From Imbricaverruca yamaguchii (lineage: Eukaryota; Arthropoda; Thecostraca; Neoverrucidae): 64,000 nt of DNA. Under the pieces are notes generated by a model, which did no database searches, was not told the origin of the DNA, and worked only from the letters and a program-made list of their open reading frames with translations. A program made the translations under genes and the position numbers. Position 1 is the stretch's first letter. Every line of letters begins with the position of its first letter. The DNA is taken from contig JAOTOL010001646.1 of the NCBI GenBank assembly GCA_034440575.1, positions 2,759,501-2,823,500 of the forward strand. Reading direction: 5' to 3'. Below are positions 23,464 through 34,222 of this stretch, in pieces.

Positions 23464-24395
23464 GTGCCCAAAGTAAGGATAGCCGCTGCCATCGAATCTC
23501 TGGCTCAGACAATTCCTGTTAAGCTATGTGACAAGTGCAGTCGATGCTGCCTTGAAACACTCGATAATGGACAGGCTGACATACGTTTTGAGGCTGTCCA
23601 AGTATTTATGTACTTAAGGTCTCTGCTCGAAGCAAAGATTTGGACTGTTTACAATCGGATCGCTTCGAAATGCTGGCACCATTATCTATCGGTGCAAGTG
23701 TGTTTTGGTGACGCTCGCGATAAATGAGAGCCTGTCGTGTAGGAACCGGGAGGTGCCATTTGGTCATCACATGTCATGGGATTCCCATGTAACTGTCGTG
23801 CTCCGCAAATACACAGAATTCCTTCTGGCCTTGAGCCACCTGTGCCACCATCTGCACGCCAGAGACTCTTCACTATCAGCAGCCCAATTTAACGGGCTGG
23901 GTCTTCTCACTACAGCCGATCTGCATCTTTGTCACAGCCTTACTCTGCTCTACAGGATCATTCTCATTGGTGAGCCAACGTAAATTGCCTGCGAAACCGC
24001 TGCAAACTACACCCTGAAAAGGAGCGGGGATGGCCGAGTGGTTAAGGTGTCGGGCTATGGGTATCAAAGGTCCCGGGTTCGACTCTAGCGCCACTCAGGA
24101 CATTTCCCAATCCCGCGGCCCACCGGCGAAACAGTGTGGGCGGCGCCATTAGCCGTGAATGTGCATAAAGTGTGTCGTGAACCAACCAATGAACAAATAA
24201 ACAAACACCCTGAAAAACCGTCGTACACGTGCAGACGACCACCTGTACGTGCCACCCATACACAGAGAGGCTGACCGCAAGATATTTATCTACTCGTCTG
24301 TCTTCCACTATAACACACTTCCAACTGAAACAAAAACATTTAGGCTGTCAAACTTCAAGAAACAGGCACTGGCATACCTCTACGAACAATACTAG
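23464..24395 (+). pseudogene. LINE ORF2 C-terminal remnant interrupted by a SINE
   Basis: Degraded frames show HMSWDSHVTVVLRKYTEF and LHLCHSLTLLYRIILIGEP. After a SINE the frame continues NRRTRADDHLYVPPIHREAD and FHYNTLPTETKTFRLSNFKK, ending with TAG. This is the post-RT C-terminal region found in jockey/CR1-group LINE proteins. The N-terminal boundary is uncertain. It sits in TRAPPC10 intron c and is a fossil. Confidence 0.65.
24021..24204 (+). mobile_element. SINE family 1 copy with 12-bp target duplication
   Basis: The head has A box TGGCCGAGTGGTTAAGG and B box GGGTTCGACTC. The body includes CCCAATCCCGCGGCCCACCG and the tail ends in AACAAATAAACAA. Perfect flanking duplicates ACACCCTGAAAA lie at 24009-24020 and 24205-24216. 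It is inserted in the LINE remnant. Confidence 0.92.
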
Positions 24396-24532
24396 TCGCA
24401 CCGAAGACGAAACAACAGATGTGTGTTCACTGCTGACTCACATTTAGGTAATTTATTTCCCGTTGCCACTAGAAACTACTCATGTATAGCTCGTGTAGCT
24501 AGTACGGTGTGAGTGGGGCAGGTAGTGATGCG

Positions 24533-24816
24533 GCAGTGTCCTAAAATCACTTCACTATTAACTGTGTGGATGAAGAAAGAAGTTGCTTGGAAATGGTGAA
24601 AGATTGGAAGAAAATAAAGGAACTCCACTTAAGGATTAAAAAGCAGAATGCCTTTCACTTCAGTCACATGCATTTTACATTATTTAGCAGTTGTGTGATG
24701 ATGACTGCCCACACATCATGTGGCAAAATGGTAAAAACCTAGGACAAGGATGAAATAGCGCAATTCCATTAACTGTTAATTTCCAATCCACATTGTCAAT
24801 TATTTTACACTGATGC
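24533..24816. repeat. dispersed repeat A, copy 2
   Basis: This is the second copy of the repeat at 3452-3733, same orientation, with scattered substitutions and small indels. Confidence 0.85.
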
Positions 24817-24896
24817 AGGCATTGTAATACCCCTGTGTATCAATGTTTGCTGCACGTTTTCTCCACTATTGACCCGAATCCTCTCCTTTATATATA

Positions 24897-24901
<5 letters not shown>

Positions 24902-24968
<67 letters not shown>
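24902..24968. repeat. (TA)n microsatellite
   Basis: About 33 TA repeats. Confidence 0.97.
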
Positions 24969-24972
<4 letters not shown>

Positions 24973-25484
24973 CTATATCCAGACTGTCCATCACAGCCAC
25001 TGTTCGTGGAGGGCTTGCATAGTCAAATATATTAGCAAATTGCCCCTTCCAAGTTCTCACATACTTGTTACACTTCTCAGCGTCCTTCTTGTGCCGAAAT
25101 CCAAAGAGGATTGCAGTATAGCCTGGACCGTGCTATATGCCGTTGGGGTCATATTTTTGCCAGTTTGAGCTAATGCCGTGGTTCCAACCGGTTTAAGTCC
25201 GGCTTTTCAACGTGAATCTGTGCCTGTGCAGCGCTGTCCAGTAATGCTGCAAACGTGGGCGGCGCTGGAATCTGACTGCAGTTGATTAAGACCGAATTAT
25301 CAATCGTGGAGAAACACAACGTGCTCTATTCTGCCACTGTCGGAACCAAGGTGAAATGCAATACTTTTGCAGCCATGGGCTCAGTTTTGGACCTGCCAAA
25401 ACGGTAGAATCTGTCAGCAATGCGAAGTCGAAGTGCTCCTCATGCTGAATACAGCGTTGTCGCGCACACTGGCTTCACCGCCCT

Positions 25485-28292
25485 GGTGGTGAGACACGCC
25501 GTGACGCGCCCTGGTGGTGAGACACGCTGGTGTGGCGCGCCCTGGTGGTGAGACACGCTGTGACCCGCCCTGGTGGTGAGACACGCTGGTGTGACGCGCC
25601 CTGGTGGTGAGACACGCTTGTGACGCGCCCTGGTGGTGAGACACGCTGTGACGCGCCCTGGTGGTGAGACACGCCATGACGCGCCCTGGTGGTGAGACAC
25701 GCTGTGGCGCACCCTGGTGGTGAGACACGCTGTGACGCGCCCTGGTGGTGAGACACGCTGTGACGCACCCTGGTGGTGAGACACCGCATGACGCGCCCTG
25801 GTGGTGACGCGCCCTGGTGGTGAGACACGCTGGTGTGACGCACCCTGGTGGTGAGACACGCTGTGGCGCACCCTGGTGGTGAGACACGCTGGTGTGGCGC
25901 GCCCTGGTGGTGAGACACGCTGTGACGCGCCCTGGTGGTGAGACACACGCGCCCTGGTGGTGAGACACTGTGACGCGCCCTGGTGGTGAGACACGCCATG
26001 ACGCGCCCTGGTGGTGAGACACGCTGGTGTGACGCGCCCTGGTGGTGAGACACGCTGTGGCGCGCCCTGGTGGTGAGACACGCTGTGACGCGCCCTGGTG
26101 GTGAGACACGTGGTGGTGAGACACGCTTGTGACGCGCCCTGGTGGTGAGACATGACGCGCCCTGGTGGTGAGACACGCTGTGACGCCCTGGTGGTGAGAC
26201 ACGCGGTGTGACGCGCCCTGGTGGTGAGACACGCTGGTGTGACGCGCCCTGGTGGTGAGACACGCTGTGACGCGCCCTGGTGGTGAGACACGCTGTGACG
26301 CGCCCTGGTGGTGAGACACGCTGGTGTGACGCGCCCTGGTGGTGAGACACGCCATGTACGGTGGTGACGCGCCCTGGTGGTGAGACACGCTTGTGACACG
26401 CTGGTGTGACGCGCCCTGGTGGTGAGACACGCTGTGGCGCGCCCTGGTGGTGAGACACGCTGTGACGCGCCCTGGTGGTGAGACACGCTGTGGCGCACCC
26501 TGGTGGTGAGACACGCTGGTGTGACGCGCCCTGGTGGTGAGACACGCCATGACGCGCCCTGGTGGTGAGACACGCTGTGACGCGCCCTGGTGGTGAGACA
26601 CGCCATGACGCGCCCTGGTGGTGAGACACGCCTGGTGGTGGCACGACGCCCTGGTGGTGAGACACGCTGGTGTGACGCGCCCTGGTGGTGAGACACGCTG
26701 TGAGCCTGGTGGTGAACGCTGTGACGCGCCCTGGTGGTGAGACACGCTCATGACGCGCCCTGGTGGTGAGACACGCTGTGACGCGCCCTGGTGGTGAGAC
26801 ACGCTGGTGTGACGCGCCCTGGTGGTGACGCGCCCTGGTGGTGAGACACATGACGCGCCCTGGTGGTGAGACTGTGTGACGCGCGACGCTGGTGTGACGC
26901 GCCCTGGTGGTGAGACACGCTGTGTGACGCGCCCTGGTGGTGAGACACGCTGTGGCGCGCCCTGGTGGTGAGACACGTTGTGACGCGCCCTGGTGGTGAG
27001 ACACGCTGGTGTGACGCGCCCTGGTGGTGAGACACGCTGTGACGCGCCCTGGTGGTGAGACACGCGGTGTGACGCGCCCTGGTGGTGAGACACGCGGTGT
27101 GACGCGCCCTGGTGGTGAGACACGCTGTGACGCGCCCTGGTGGTGAGACACGCTGTGACGCGCCCTGGTGGTGAGACACGCCATGACGCGCCCTGGTGGT
27201 GAGACACGCTGGTGTGACGCGCCCTGGTGGTGAGACACGCCTGGTGACGCTAAGCCCTGGTGGTGAGACACGCTGGTGGTGACGCGCCCTGGTGGTGAGA
27301 CACGCTGGTGTGACGCGCCCTGGTGGTGAGACACGCTGGTGTGACGCGCCCTGGTGGTGAGACACGCTGTGACGCGCCCTGGTGGTGAGACACGCCATGA
27401 CGCGCCCTGGTGGTGAGACACGCCCTGGTGGTGAGACACGCCATGACGCGCCCTGGTGGTGAGACACGCTGGTGTGACGCGCCCTGGTGGTGAGACACGC
27501 CATGACGCGCCCTGGTGGTGAGACACGCAGTGACGCGCCCTGGTGGTGAGACACGCTGGTGTGACCCACCCTGGTGGTGAGACACGCTGGTGTGACCCAC
27601 CCTGGTGGTGAGACACGCTGGTGTGACGCGCCCTGGTGGTGAGACACGCTGTGACGCGCCCTGGTGGTGAGACACGCCATGACGCGCCCTGGTGGTGAGA
27701 CACGCTGGTGTGACGCGCCCTGGTGGTGAGACACGCTGGTGTGACGCGCCCTGGTGGTGAGACACGCTGGTGTGACGCGCCCTGGTGGTGAGACACGCCG
27801 GTGTGACGCGCCCTGGTGGTGAGACACGCTGGTGTGACCGCCCTGGTGTGACGCGCCCTGGTGGTGAGACACGCTGGTGTGACGCGCCCTGGTGGTGAGA
27901 CACGCTGGTGTGACGCGCCCTGGTGGTGAGACACGCCATGACGCGCCCTGGTGGTGAGACACGCTGGTGTGACGCGCCCTGGTGGTGAGACACGCTGGTG
28001 TGACGCGCCCTGGTGGTGAGACACGCCATGACGCGCCCTGGTGGTGAGACACGCTGGGGTGACGCGCCCTGGTGGTGAGCCTGGTGGTGGACACGCTGTG
28101 GCCCTGGTGGTGAGACCGCGCCCTGGTGGTGAGACACGCTGGTGTGACGCGCCCTGGTGGTGAGACACGCTGGTGTGACCCGCCCTGGTGGTGAGACACG
28201 CTGGTGTGACGCGCCCTGGTGGTGAGACACGCCATGACGCGCCCTGGTGGTGAGACACGCTGGTGTGACGCGCCCTGGTGGTGAGACACGCT
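25485..28292 (+). repeat. 2.8-kb minisatellite, 28/31-bp units
   Basis: About 90 head-to-tail units of the form GCGCCCTGGTGGTGAGACAC followed by GCTGTGAC (28 bp) or GCTGGTGTGAC (31 bp), with occasional broken units. Both lengths are 1 modulo 3, so translation steps through all three frames. No frame of the minus strand meets a stop in ordinary units, giving false reading frames of up to nearly a thousand codons. Every unit holds GGTGGTGAGA, which resembles a splice donor on the TRAPPC10 strand. It lies in TRAPPC10 intron c. Confidence 0.95.
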
Positions 28293-29787
28293 CTCTTGCC
28301 TGCCGTGTTTCCGAATAGCCGTGTCTGGGTGCGCCAGTGGTGGCCGACGGGTGGTTGGAGCTGGTGTGTGTTCAGTTTGGCGTCGGTGCACTGGAGGCGC
28401 AGCATTCAGCGACTTTGACCCCGGACGCGATCGCTCTCGATAGACTTGAGTTTTTCGAGAGCTTATTTCCACAAAATTGTCTGATTTCAAGCTAGCTTAC
28501 AACCACTGGGTTCAGTGAACTTTATTCCCGTCGATCATCAGTGGCGTGTTCCTGCATGAGGTGGAGAGGGAGGGGGATGGTATCATTGGAATGTGTATGC
28601 GCCATGTATGTACCATAGTGTAATTAAACAAGTGAAACCACCCGAGTAGTTTTTCACGGAATCTGTGTAATTGTTTTTGCCCGTAGTTCCCTACTTGAGG
28701 TACCTTGTTTCAGAGGCGTAGAAACGTTAAAAAAAGTCGAGGGTGCGGGCTTTGGTAGTTTTTTTTTCACCATGCATCACCATGGCATTAAAAATGTGAG
28801 TCATGACCCCCTGGCCCACCTTGTGGAACCGGCCCTGATATTGCGCAACGCGTGCTTTCCACCGGCTGCCCGCCGGCGACCGAGCGGTTGTGGTATGCGG
28901 GACTGCGTGCGAGACGCGTGTGCTGAGCGGTGTCTGAACAGTGGAATACAAATGAAGTGAAGTGAAGTGAGGCGTACAGCTGACGCGGTAACACTTGCTT
29001 CTACACTTCTGCGCTGTTTACTGAGCTATGAAGCTTAGTGACGTCGTTAAAACCTCATCTACATATTTTGTCATCAACAAAATAAAAGTCACTCACCAAT
29101 TGGTTCTCCCATTGACAACACTACTTCTATGTCCAATTTCAACTTAGTCAAATCAGTTGTTTAATCACGTTATGATTACATCTACATGTGATTATACATT
29201 ATATTCACTCACATTATATCAATGATCTCTGATAATTGTGTCCTTCCTTAGACAACAAACGTAGTCAGTATGCTACGGTGCCCTTATGATGTTTGTGATT
29301 GCTCTTACATGCGCATAGAGTCAGGTCTAGTGCTCAACTTTTCATCACCAAATTCATTCCGGCTGGGGTTTTATGTTCAGCATCAGTCACAACTGTTTGT
29401 GGGAAGCTGTGCGCTGAGCCAGTTCGCGTGTCTGCAACCCTCAATAGTGAATGGTATCATGACGGCTGAGCTAGCACGTGATCCGCATTTGACACTCGAT
29501 ATCTCGCTCCCACTGTGCTGCACGCGACACACAACTCGCCAGTGTGGGCGGTGTCTGAACAGTCCCGGGCCAGCTGCGGTCAGCGCCATGTACAGAAACC
29601 AGTCGTGCTGCCTTCCCGGCCGGTGTGCCGTGCCGGCGCGCGTCAAATCCACATCGCCCGGTCAGCGCCGCCGCGGCCCCGTATCGGCGGCAGTGTGCAC
29701 CTGTGTGGACGCCAGTCTACACCTCCGTCCGTCCGCCGAGGGTTCGGCCTGCTGCAGCCGTCCTGTGCCTTGGCGCTGCGCGTGGCC
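28293..29787 (+). other. TRAPPC10 intron c, between the array and the fucosyltransferase gene
   Basis: It should contain the fucosyltransferase promoter. I see no clear TATA box. GAAGTGAAGTGAAGTGAG near 28955-28970 is a short pentamer repeat. The fucosyltransferase frame stays open upstream of its first ATG to 29515, but without a methionine. Confidence 0.45.
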
Positions 29788-31155
29788 ATGCGTGCACGAC
29801 ACCGCTGCGTGGCATACGTGGCGGCGAGTTCCTTCCTGGTGTGTGTGGCGCTGCACCTGGTGATGACTACCGTCTACACGCCGTGGGTGACGCTGCCGCC
29901 ATCGAATCGGGAACGGCCGCCGTCGGACCGGAAACGGCCGCCGTTGGACCCGAAACTATTGCCGCCGTCGGACCCGAAACTATTGCCGCCGGACCCGAAA
30001 CGCCAGCCGTTGAACCGGAAACGGCCGCCGTTGGACCCGATACTGCCGCCGTCGGACCTGAAACGGCCGCCGTTGGACCCGAAACTACTGCCGTCGGACC
30101 CGAAACGACAGCCGTTGGACCCGAAGCTGTCTCCATCGGACCAGAAACTACTGCCGTCGAACCAGAAACTGCCGCCGTCGGACCCGACACCGCCGCCGTC
30201 GGATCTGAAACGGCCGCCGTCGGACCCGAAACTACTACCGTCGGACCAGAAACTGTCTCCGTCGGACCCGAAACTGCTGCCGTCCGGGCCGTCGCCACCG
30301 CTGGCCGACTGCCCACCGGGTCGATTCGTTGCCATCACTCCGACCGGTCGGCTTGGCAACAAGCTGTGCCAGTACGCGTCGCTGTGGGCGATGCAGCGAC
30401 GCGACGCCAGCGTGCGGCCCGCCTACATCCTGGCCGAGATGGCGGAGACGCTATCGGCGCTCTTCTCCGACCTGCGGCTGCCCGTGCTGCCGGCCCGCTG
30501 CAGCGCCGTGTCCCGCCAGTTCTGGAACGTGAGCTACTTCAAGTACGGCGACAGCGGCGGCGGCTACGGTCCCACCGACGGCCCCGTGCTGCTGCTCGAC
30601 CACCCGTGCTCGCTCACCATGTTCCACAGATACCGAGACGAGTTGCAGCAGCAGCTGAGCTGGCACGTGCACGTGCGAGATGTGGCCCAAAGCCGGCTGC
30701 GGCGGCTGACGGCGGCCGCGTGTCCGGCCACCGCGCCGCCCTGCACCTACGTGGGCGTGCACGTGCGCCGCACCGACTACGGCCCGCAGGTGAAGGACAT
30801 GCTGAAAGGCTGGATGGTAGGCGTGGTGTACCTGGAGCGGGCGCTCGAGCTCTGTCGGCGCCGCTACCGTCGGCCCGTGTTTGTCGTGTCCAGCGACGAC
30901 CTGAGCTGGTGTCGCGCACACCTGACCGCCGCCGACGTGGTGGTGGCGGACGGCGGCGGCTCTGCCGGCACCGACATGGCGCTGCTGGCCAGCTGCAACC
31001 ACACGGTCATGACGCACGGCACGTACGGCTTCTTCGCCGCGTACCTGGCCGGCGGAGACGTGGTGGTGCCGACGGGCTTCAGCGAAATTGAGGCGTATTT
31101 GACGACTAACATGCGGGCTGTCGGTATGAACTTGACGACCATTCAGGCTGTGTAG
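29788..31155 (+). CDS. alpha-1,2-fucosyltransferase-like protein (GT11)
   Basis: A single uninterrupted frame of 455 codons starts at the only usable ATG (GTGGCCATGC). A six-residue tail, a hydrophobic segment at residues 7-26 (CVAYVAASSFLVCVALHLVM) and a long stem mark a type II Golgi membrane protein. The stem (about 38-171) is some 17 copies of an 8-residue Pro/Ser/Asp/Lys unit (PPSDPKLL-like). The catalytic domain begins RFVAITPTGRLGNKLCQYAS (about 178) and has the GT11 motifs GVHVRRTDY (323-331), SSDDLSWC (368) and NHTVMTHGTYGFFAAYLAGG (404). N-glycosylation sites NVS, NHT and NLT are present. The known role of the family is transfer of fucose from GDP-fucose to galactose in alpha-1,2 linkage; the substrate here is unknown. 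The gene is nested in TRAPPC10 intron c on the same strand. A 5' untranslated exon is possible. Confidence 0.9.
   Translation: MRARHRCVAYVAASSFLVCVALHLVMTTVYTPWVTLPPSNRERPPSDRKRPPLDPKLLPPSDPKLLPPDPKRQPLNRKRPPLDPILPPSDLKRPPLDPKLLPSDPKRQPLDPKLSPSDQKLLPSNQKLPPSDPTPPPSDLKRPPSDPKLLPSDQKLSPSDPKLLPSGPSPPLADCPPGRFVAITPTGRLGNKLCQYASLWAMQRRDASVRPAYILAEMAETLSALFSDLRLPVLPARCSAVSRQFWNVSYFKYGDSGGGYGPTDGPVLLLDHPCSLTMFHRYRDELQQQLSWHVHVRDVAQSRLRRLTAAACPATAPPCTYVGVHVRRTDYGPQVKDMLKGWMVGVVYLERALELCRRRYRRPVFVVSSDDLSWCRAHLTAADVVVADGGGSAGTDMALLASCNHTVMTHGTYGFFAAYLAGGDVVVPTGFSEIEAYLTTNMRAVGMNLTTIQAV
29899..30300 (+). repeat. 24-bp coding minisatellite in the fucosyltransferase stem
   Basis: The unit is close to CCGCCGTCGGACCCGAAACT plus four bases, with 21-27-bp variants. 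All indels are multiples of three, so the reading frame is kept. The same stretch is open in another plus frame and on the minus strand, which gives false overlapping frames. Confidence 0.9.
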
Positions 31156-33045
31156 CTGATCGCTGTGTCCCAGGCAGGCACACTAGCCGACCGGCTGCCG
31201 CCGGCTTTCATCAGTCGTGCATGTTGACCTCGCTGTTGCGCCCCATATTCTCCGCGATCCTACAGCGTCGCTGTCGGCTGTGCCTTGGAAACGGCAGACC
31301 AGAGGAAGATTCCACTGTTGCGTCATCCTGACCGGCCAGACATCCACCTGTCCGTGTTGGCTGCGGCAGCCGGCGTACGCGGTACTCTTTGTGCTCAGGC
31401 TCACGTGGCTGGCCATCCTGGCGCCATTTATCAGCAGCTGACTGCGAAGACATGCAACTGGGACAGGGTGCGAAGAAATACGCCTAAGCATGGCAGTGTT
31501 TTGACGAGATTTTACAACTGATGTGTCAAATAATGTCAGAGCGTCCTGTTCCACTGGCTGTGGTAGTATATATCTTATCCTGCTCCGCATCAGCCTACTC
31601 GACAATGTATTAACGGTTGATTACCCGGGCTTAAGAATGCATCAAAGCGGAGACAGGTTGGCACACAACCACGGCCAACACACGTCTGAACAGACACTGA
31701 CCGCTCCTATCGGCACTAGTGGCCGCTGAACGTCACGTGACACGTCCACACCGTTCCGCTGCCCAGTCCTGTCTGCCCTGGCCGACGGACAGCCAGCCGA
31801 GCGCGCGTCCTGCTTGGGTGGGGAGGGGGTCGCATCTTATAAGTGAGTCGTGAGCCGGTGCCACGTATTGCGACATACTTCAGGGAGAGAGAGGGGTACT
31901 CTGTCGGCGACTCCCGACCAGCCAATCCATGCAGCTGCAGCGGTTGCACACCACATGGTGGGGTACGGTACTGTGTTGGATGCGTTCCGCGCGTGTCGAC
32001 CGGCCGCCACGCTCAAGACCGCTAAGCCATGACACCCGGGCGGCAGCCAGGACCACACGCGCGGTGCAACGGTTCACGCGCGGTCAGTTGCACCGGCCGA
32101 CGGGCTAGGGTTTCCGCTCGGAGCCGAGGGTCCATGCTAGCAGAAAAGTTCTGACACAAAGGCTTCATTAGTATTGACCGTTCAAGGAGAAGGGTTTGCC
32201 GCCTGTCTTCAGACACGCTGAACTACTGTGTGGGATAAGCGTGTGACAAATCTGGCGCGCTACCAAAAACAGTTTGGAAACAAGAGTGCCATGCGTGCAA
32301 TATATTTGTACACTGCTGACTGATGTTTCATTACACTCCAATTTGCATAGGCGCCTAGTCGCTCTGCATCACTGATATCTCATCAAGATTGCCATACTTT
32401 TCTGAAAAGTTCCCAGTGGAAAATTAGCAGTGCAAGTTCACATAAGGTTGAATCATATTGCGGTTTCATAAGTAACGTGCGTCAGAGGTCAACTTCGTTT
32501 CAAGCCTGTGCGGCGCTATGCGACAATTGCAGATCGTCGTGCTGTTTGAGGCCAACTAAGCTAGACACTTGTCGATCTCGAAGCAAGCCGCATAGGCTTC
32601 AGTTTGTGCCGTGGTTAAGACGCATGCAGACCCTAGTTCTCCCACCTTTTTTCCCCATCTCATTGTCCGCTTGTTAACATCTTTGCATATGCCTTTCATC
32701 CAACCCTGCAGGAGTTCATCCTTTGCCATTCGCAGGCAGCCGGCTTCCCCTGGTCTATCTGTCGGCTCAGTGTTACTGGGGTAGCCCTGCCCCCTTGGCC
32801 TCCCCTCCCCTAGGGGTTTCCCAGTCCTAGAGGTTGGGGTCTTCCGTCGCGCCGTATTAGTTGTGGCCGGAACCAACAGGTCCCCTTGGTCCTGAAATAC
32901 AGCAGGGGCGGAGGGGTCCGTATGGCCCCATACGTGCCAATCGGCTTGTCGCCTCGGGTCGAGGACCTGGGCCTCCGTCCAGTGCCTGTCGGCGTGACCA
33001 GCAGGGGTGAGCGGTGCTGGATCCAAGTTAAAATAGTGAGCCTCT
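31156..33045 (+). other. TRAPPC10 intron c, downstream of the fucosyltransferase gene
   Basis: I see no exon or named repeat. No AATAAA lies close behind the fucosyltransferase stop codon. A minus-strand frame of 156 codons at 32556-33026 (KDELLQGWMKGICKDVNKRT inside) is of unknown origin and may be a retroelement scrap. Confidence 0.4.
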
Positions 33046-33049
33046 CTCT

Positions 33050-33535
33050 TCTCTTCCTCTCCTCTCCTCTCCCCTCTCCTCTCCTCTCCCCTCTCCTCTC
33101 TTTTCTCTCATCTCCCCTCTCTCTTCTCTCCTCTCCCCTCTCTCCTCTCCTCTCTCCTCTCTCCTCTCTCTTATTCTCTCCTCTCCTCTCTATTCTCTAT
33201 TCTCTATTCTCTTATCTACTATATATTCTCTATTCTCTGCTTGCTCTAATCTCTTATCTATTCGCTCTAATTTCTTCGCTCTGATCTATTCCATCTCACT
33301 CTTCGCTATTATCTCTTCGTTCTTATCTCTTCGCTCTTAGCTCTTCGATCTTATCTTTTCACACTTCTCTCTTCGCTCTTATTTTTTACACTTACCTCTT
33401 CGCTCTTATCTCTTCTCTCTTATCTCTTCACTCTTGTCTCTTCTCTCTTATCTCTTCGCTCTCATCTCTTCGCTCTTATCTCTTCGCTCTTATCTCTTAT
33501 CTGTCATCTCTTCGCTCTTCGCTCTTTCTTACTCG
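33050..33535 (+). repeat. pyrimidine-rich CTCTCC / CTCTTCGCTCTTAT repeats
   Basis: CTCTCC-type simple repeats (33050-33230) change into a degenerate 14-16-bp repeat with CTCTTCGCTCTTATCT (33290-33530). Confidence 0.92.
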
Positions 33536-34057
33536 GCTAGGTATGATATCGCCTCCTTCGTGTAGCTCCTCGGGGGCCTGGCATCCTTTTGTTCACGGAC
33601 CAAAATCACCCCCTCACCATTGTGTCCTGTAGTTCCGACCCCTTATGTGATGAGGCATCACGAGGACTCAATGGCATCCACCACAAAAAGTCCTGGTGTC
33701 TCTCGTGGAGGTCAGACGAGCCGATCCCTCATCCCGAGTGAGATCGTCGTTAGCCCGAGAAGCAGTACAAATATATCGCCTCTCCGTGATCTTTCGAGGG
33801 TATGTGAATCGTCTCGCCTCGTTGTTCCCCATTTGGAGGCTGGGCAGGTGTGACGGATTTGGGCAGATTGTTCGTTGCGAGTTGAAGTTGAAGGATAGCG
33901 ATTTAGAAGCAGTGTTTGCACAGAGAAGCGTAAAATGTATTGAAGTTGTCCGAGATTGTATGCAGAGCACGGTATGGTTGCCACCTTTGCCGAGTCGTGT
34001 AGGAAGAGAGAGGGAGAGAGGGTGCGCCTAATCGGGAAAAAATATGTGTCCTTCCAG

Positions 34058-34222
34058 GTGAAAAGCGAACTTCGTCGGACTGGGACTTCTGCAGCTACTT
34101 TCCCCTGCAGGAGGAGCTGGCGTTCGTGTTTCAACAGCTCGCCCTGTACGATGAGGCGCTTGTCCAGTACGACGAGTTGGATGCTCTGTTCACGCAGTTC
34201 ATACTAAACTCCTGCGCCGGAG
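34058..34222 (+). CDS. TRAPPC10: TRAPPC10 exon d
   Basis: The acceptor is CTTCCAG and the donor GGAG/GTACGC. Two bases complete an Arg codon, then it reads EKRTSSDWDFCSYFPLQEE and LVQYDELDALFTQFIL. It matches the family text REKRTEPGWSFCEYF ... LVQYDELDALFSQYV, among the most conserved parts of TRAPPC10. It ends with one base of the next codon. Confidence 0.96.

Noticed and set aside
25485..28292. CRISPR array
   Set aside because: The repeats are contiguous without unique spacers and the window is animal DNA.
25414..28490. Minus-strand frames of 326-976 codons (MSHHQGA-type peptides)
   Set aside because: They are translations of the 28/31-bp minisatellite. Every frame is open because the unit lacks stops and both lengths step the frame by one.
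29625..31091. 488-codon plus-strand frame overlapping the fucosyltransferase
   Set aside because: It is the alternative frame of the 24-bp stem repeat and GC-rich catalytic region. The other frame carries all GT11 motifs.
32556..33026. 156-codon minus-strand frame as a gene
   Set aside because: No recognised domain and no splice or start context; part of it overlaps a G/C-rich stretch beside simple repeats.
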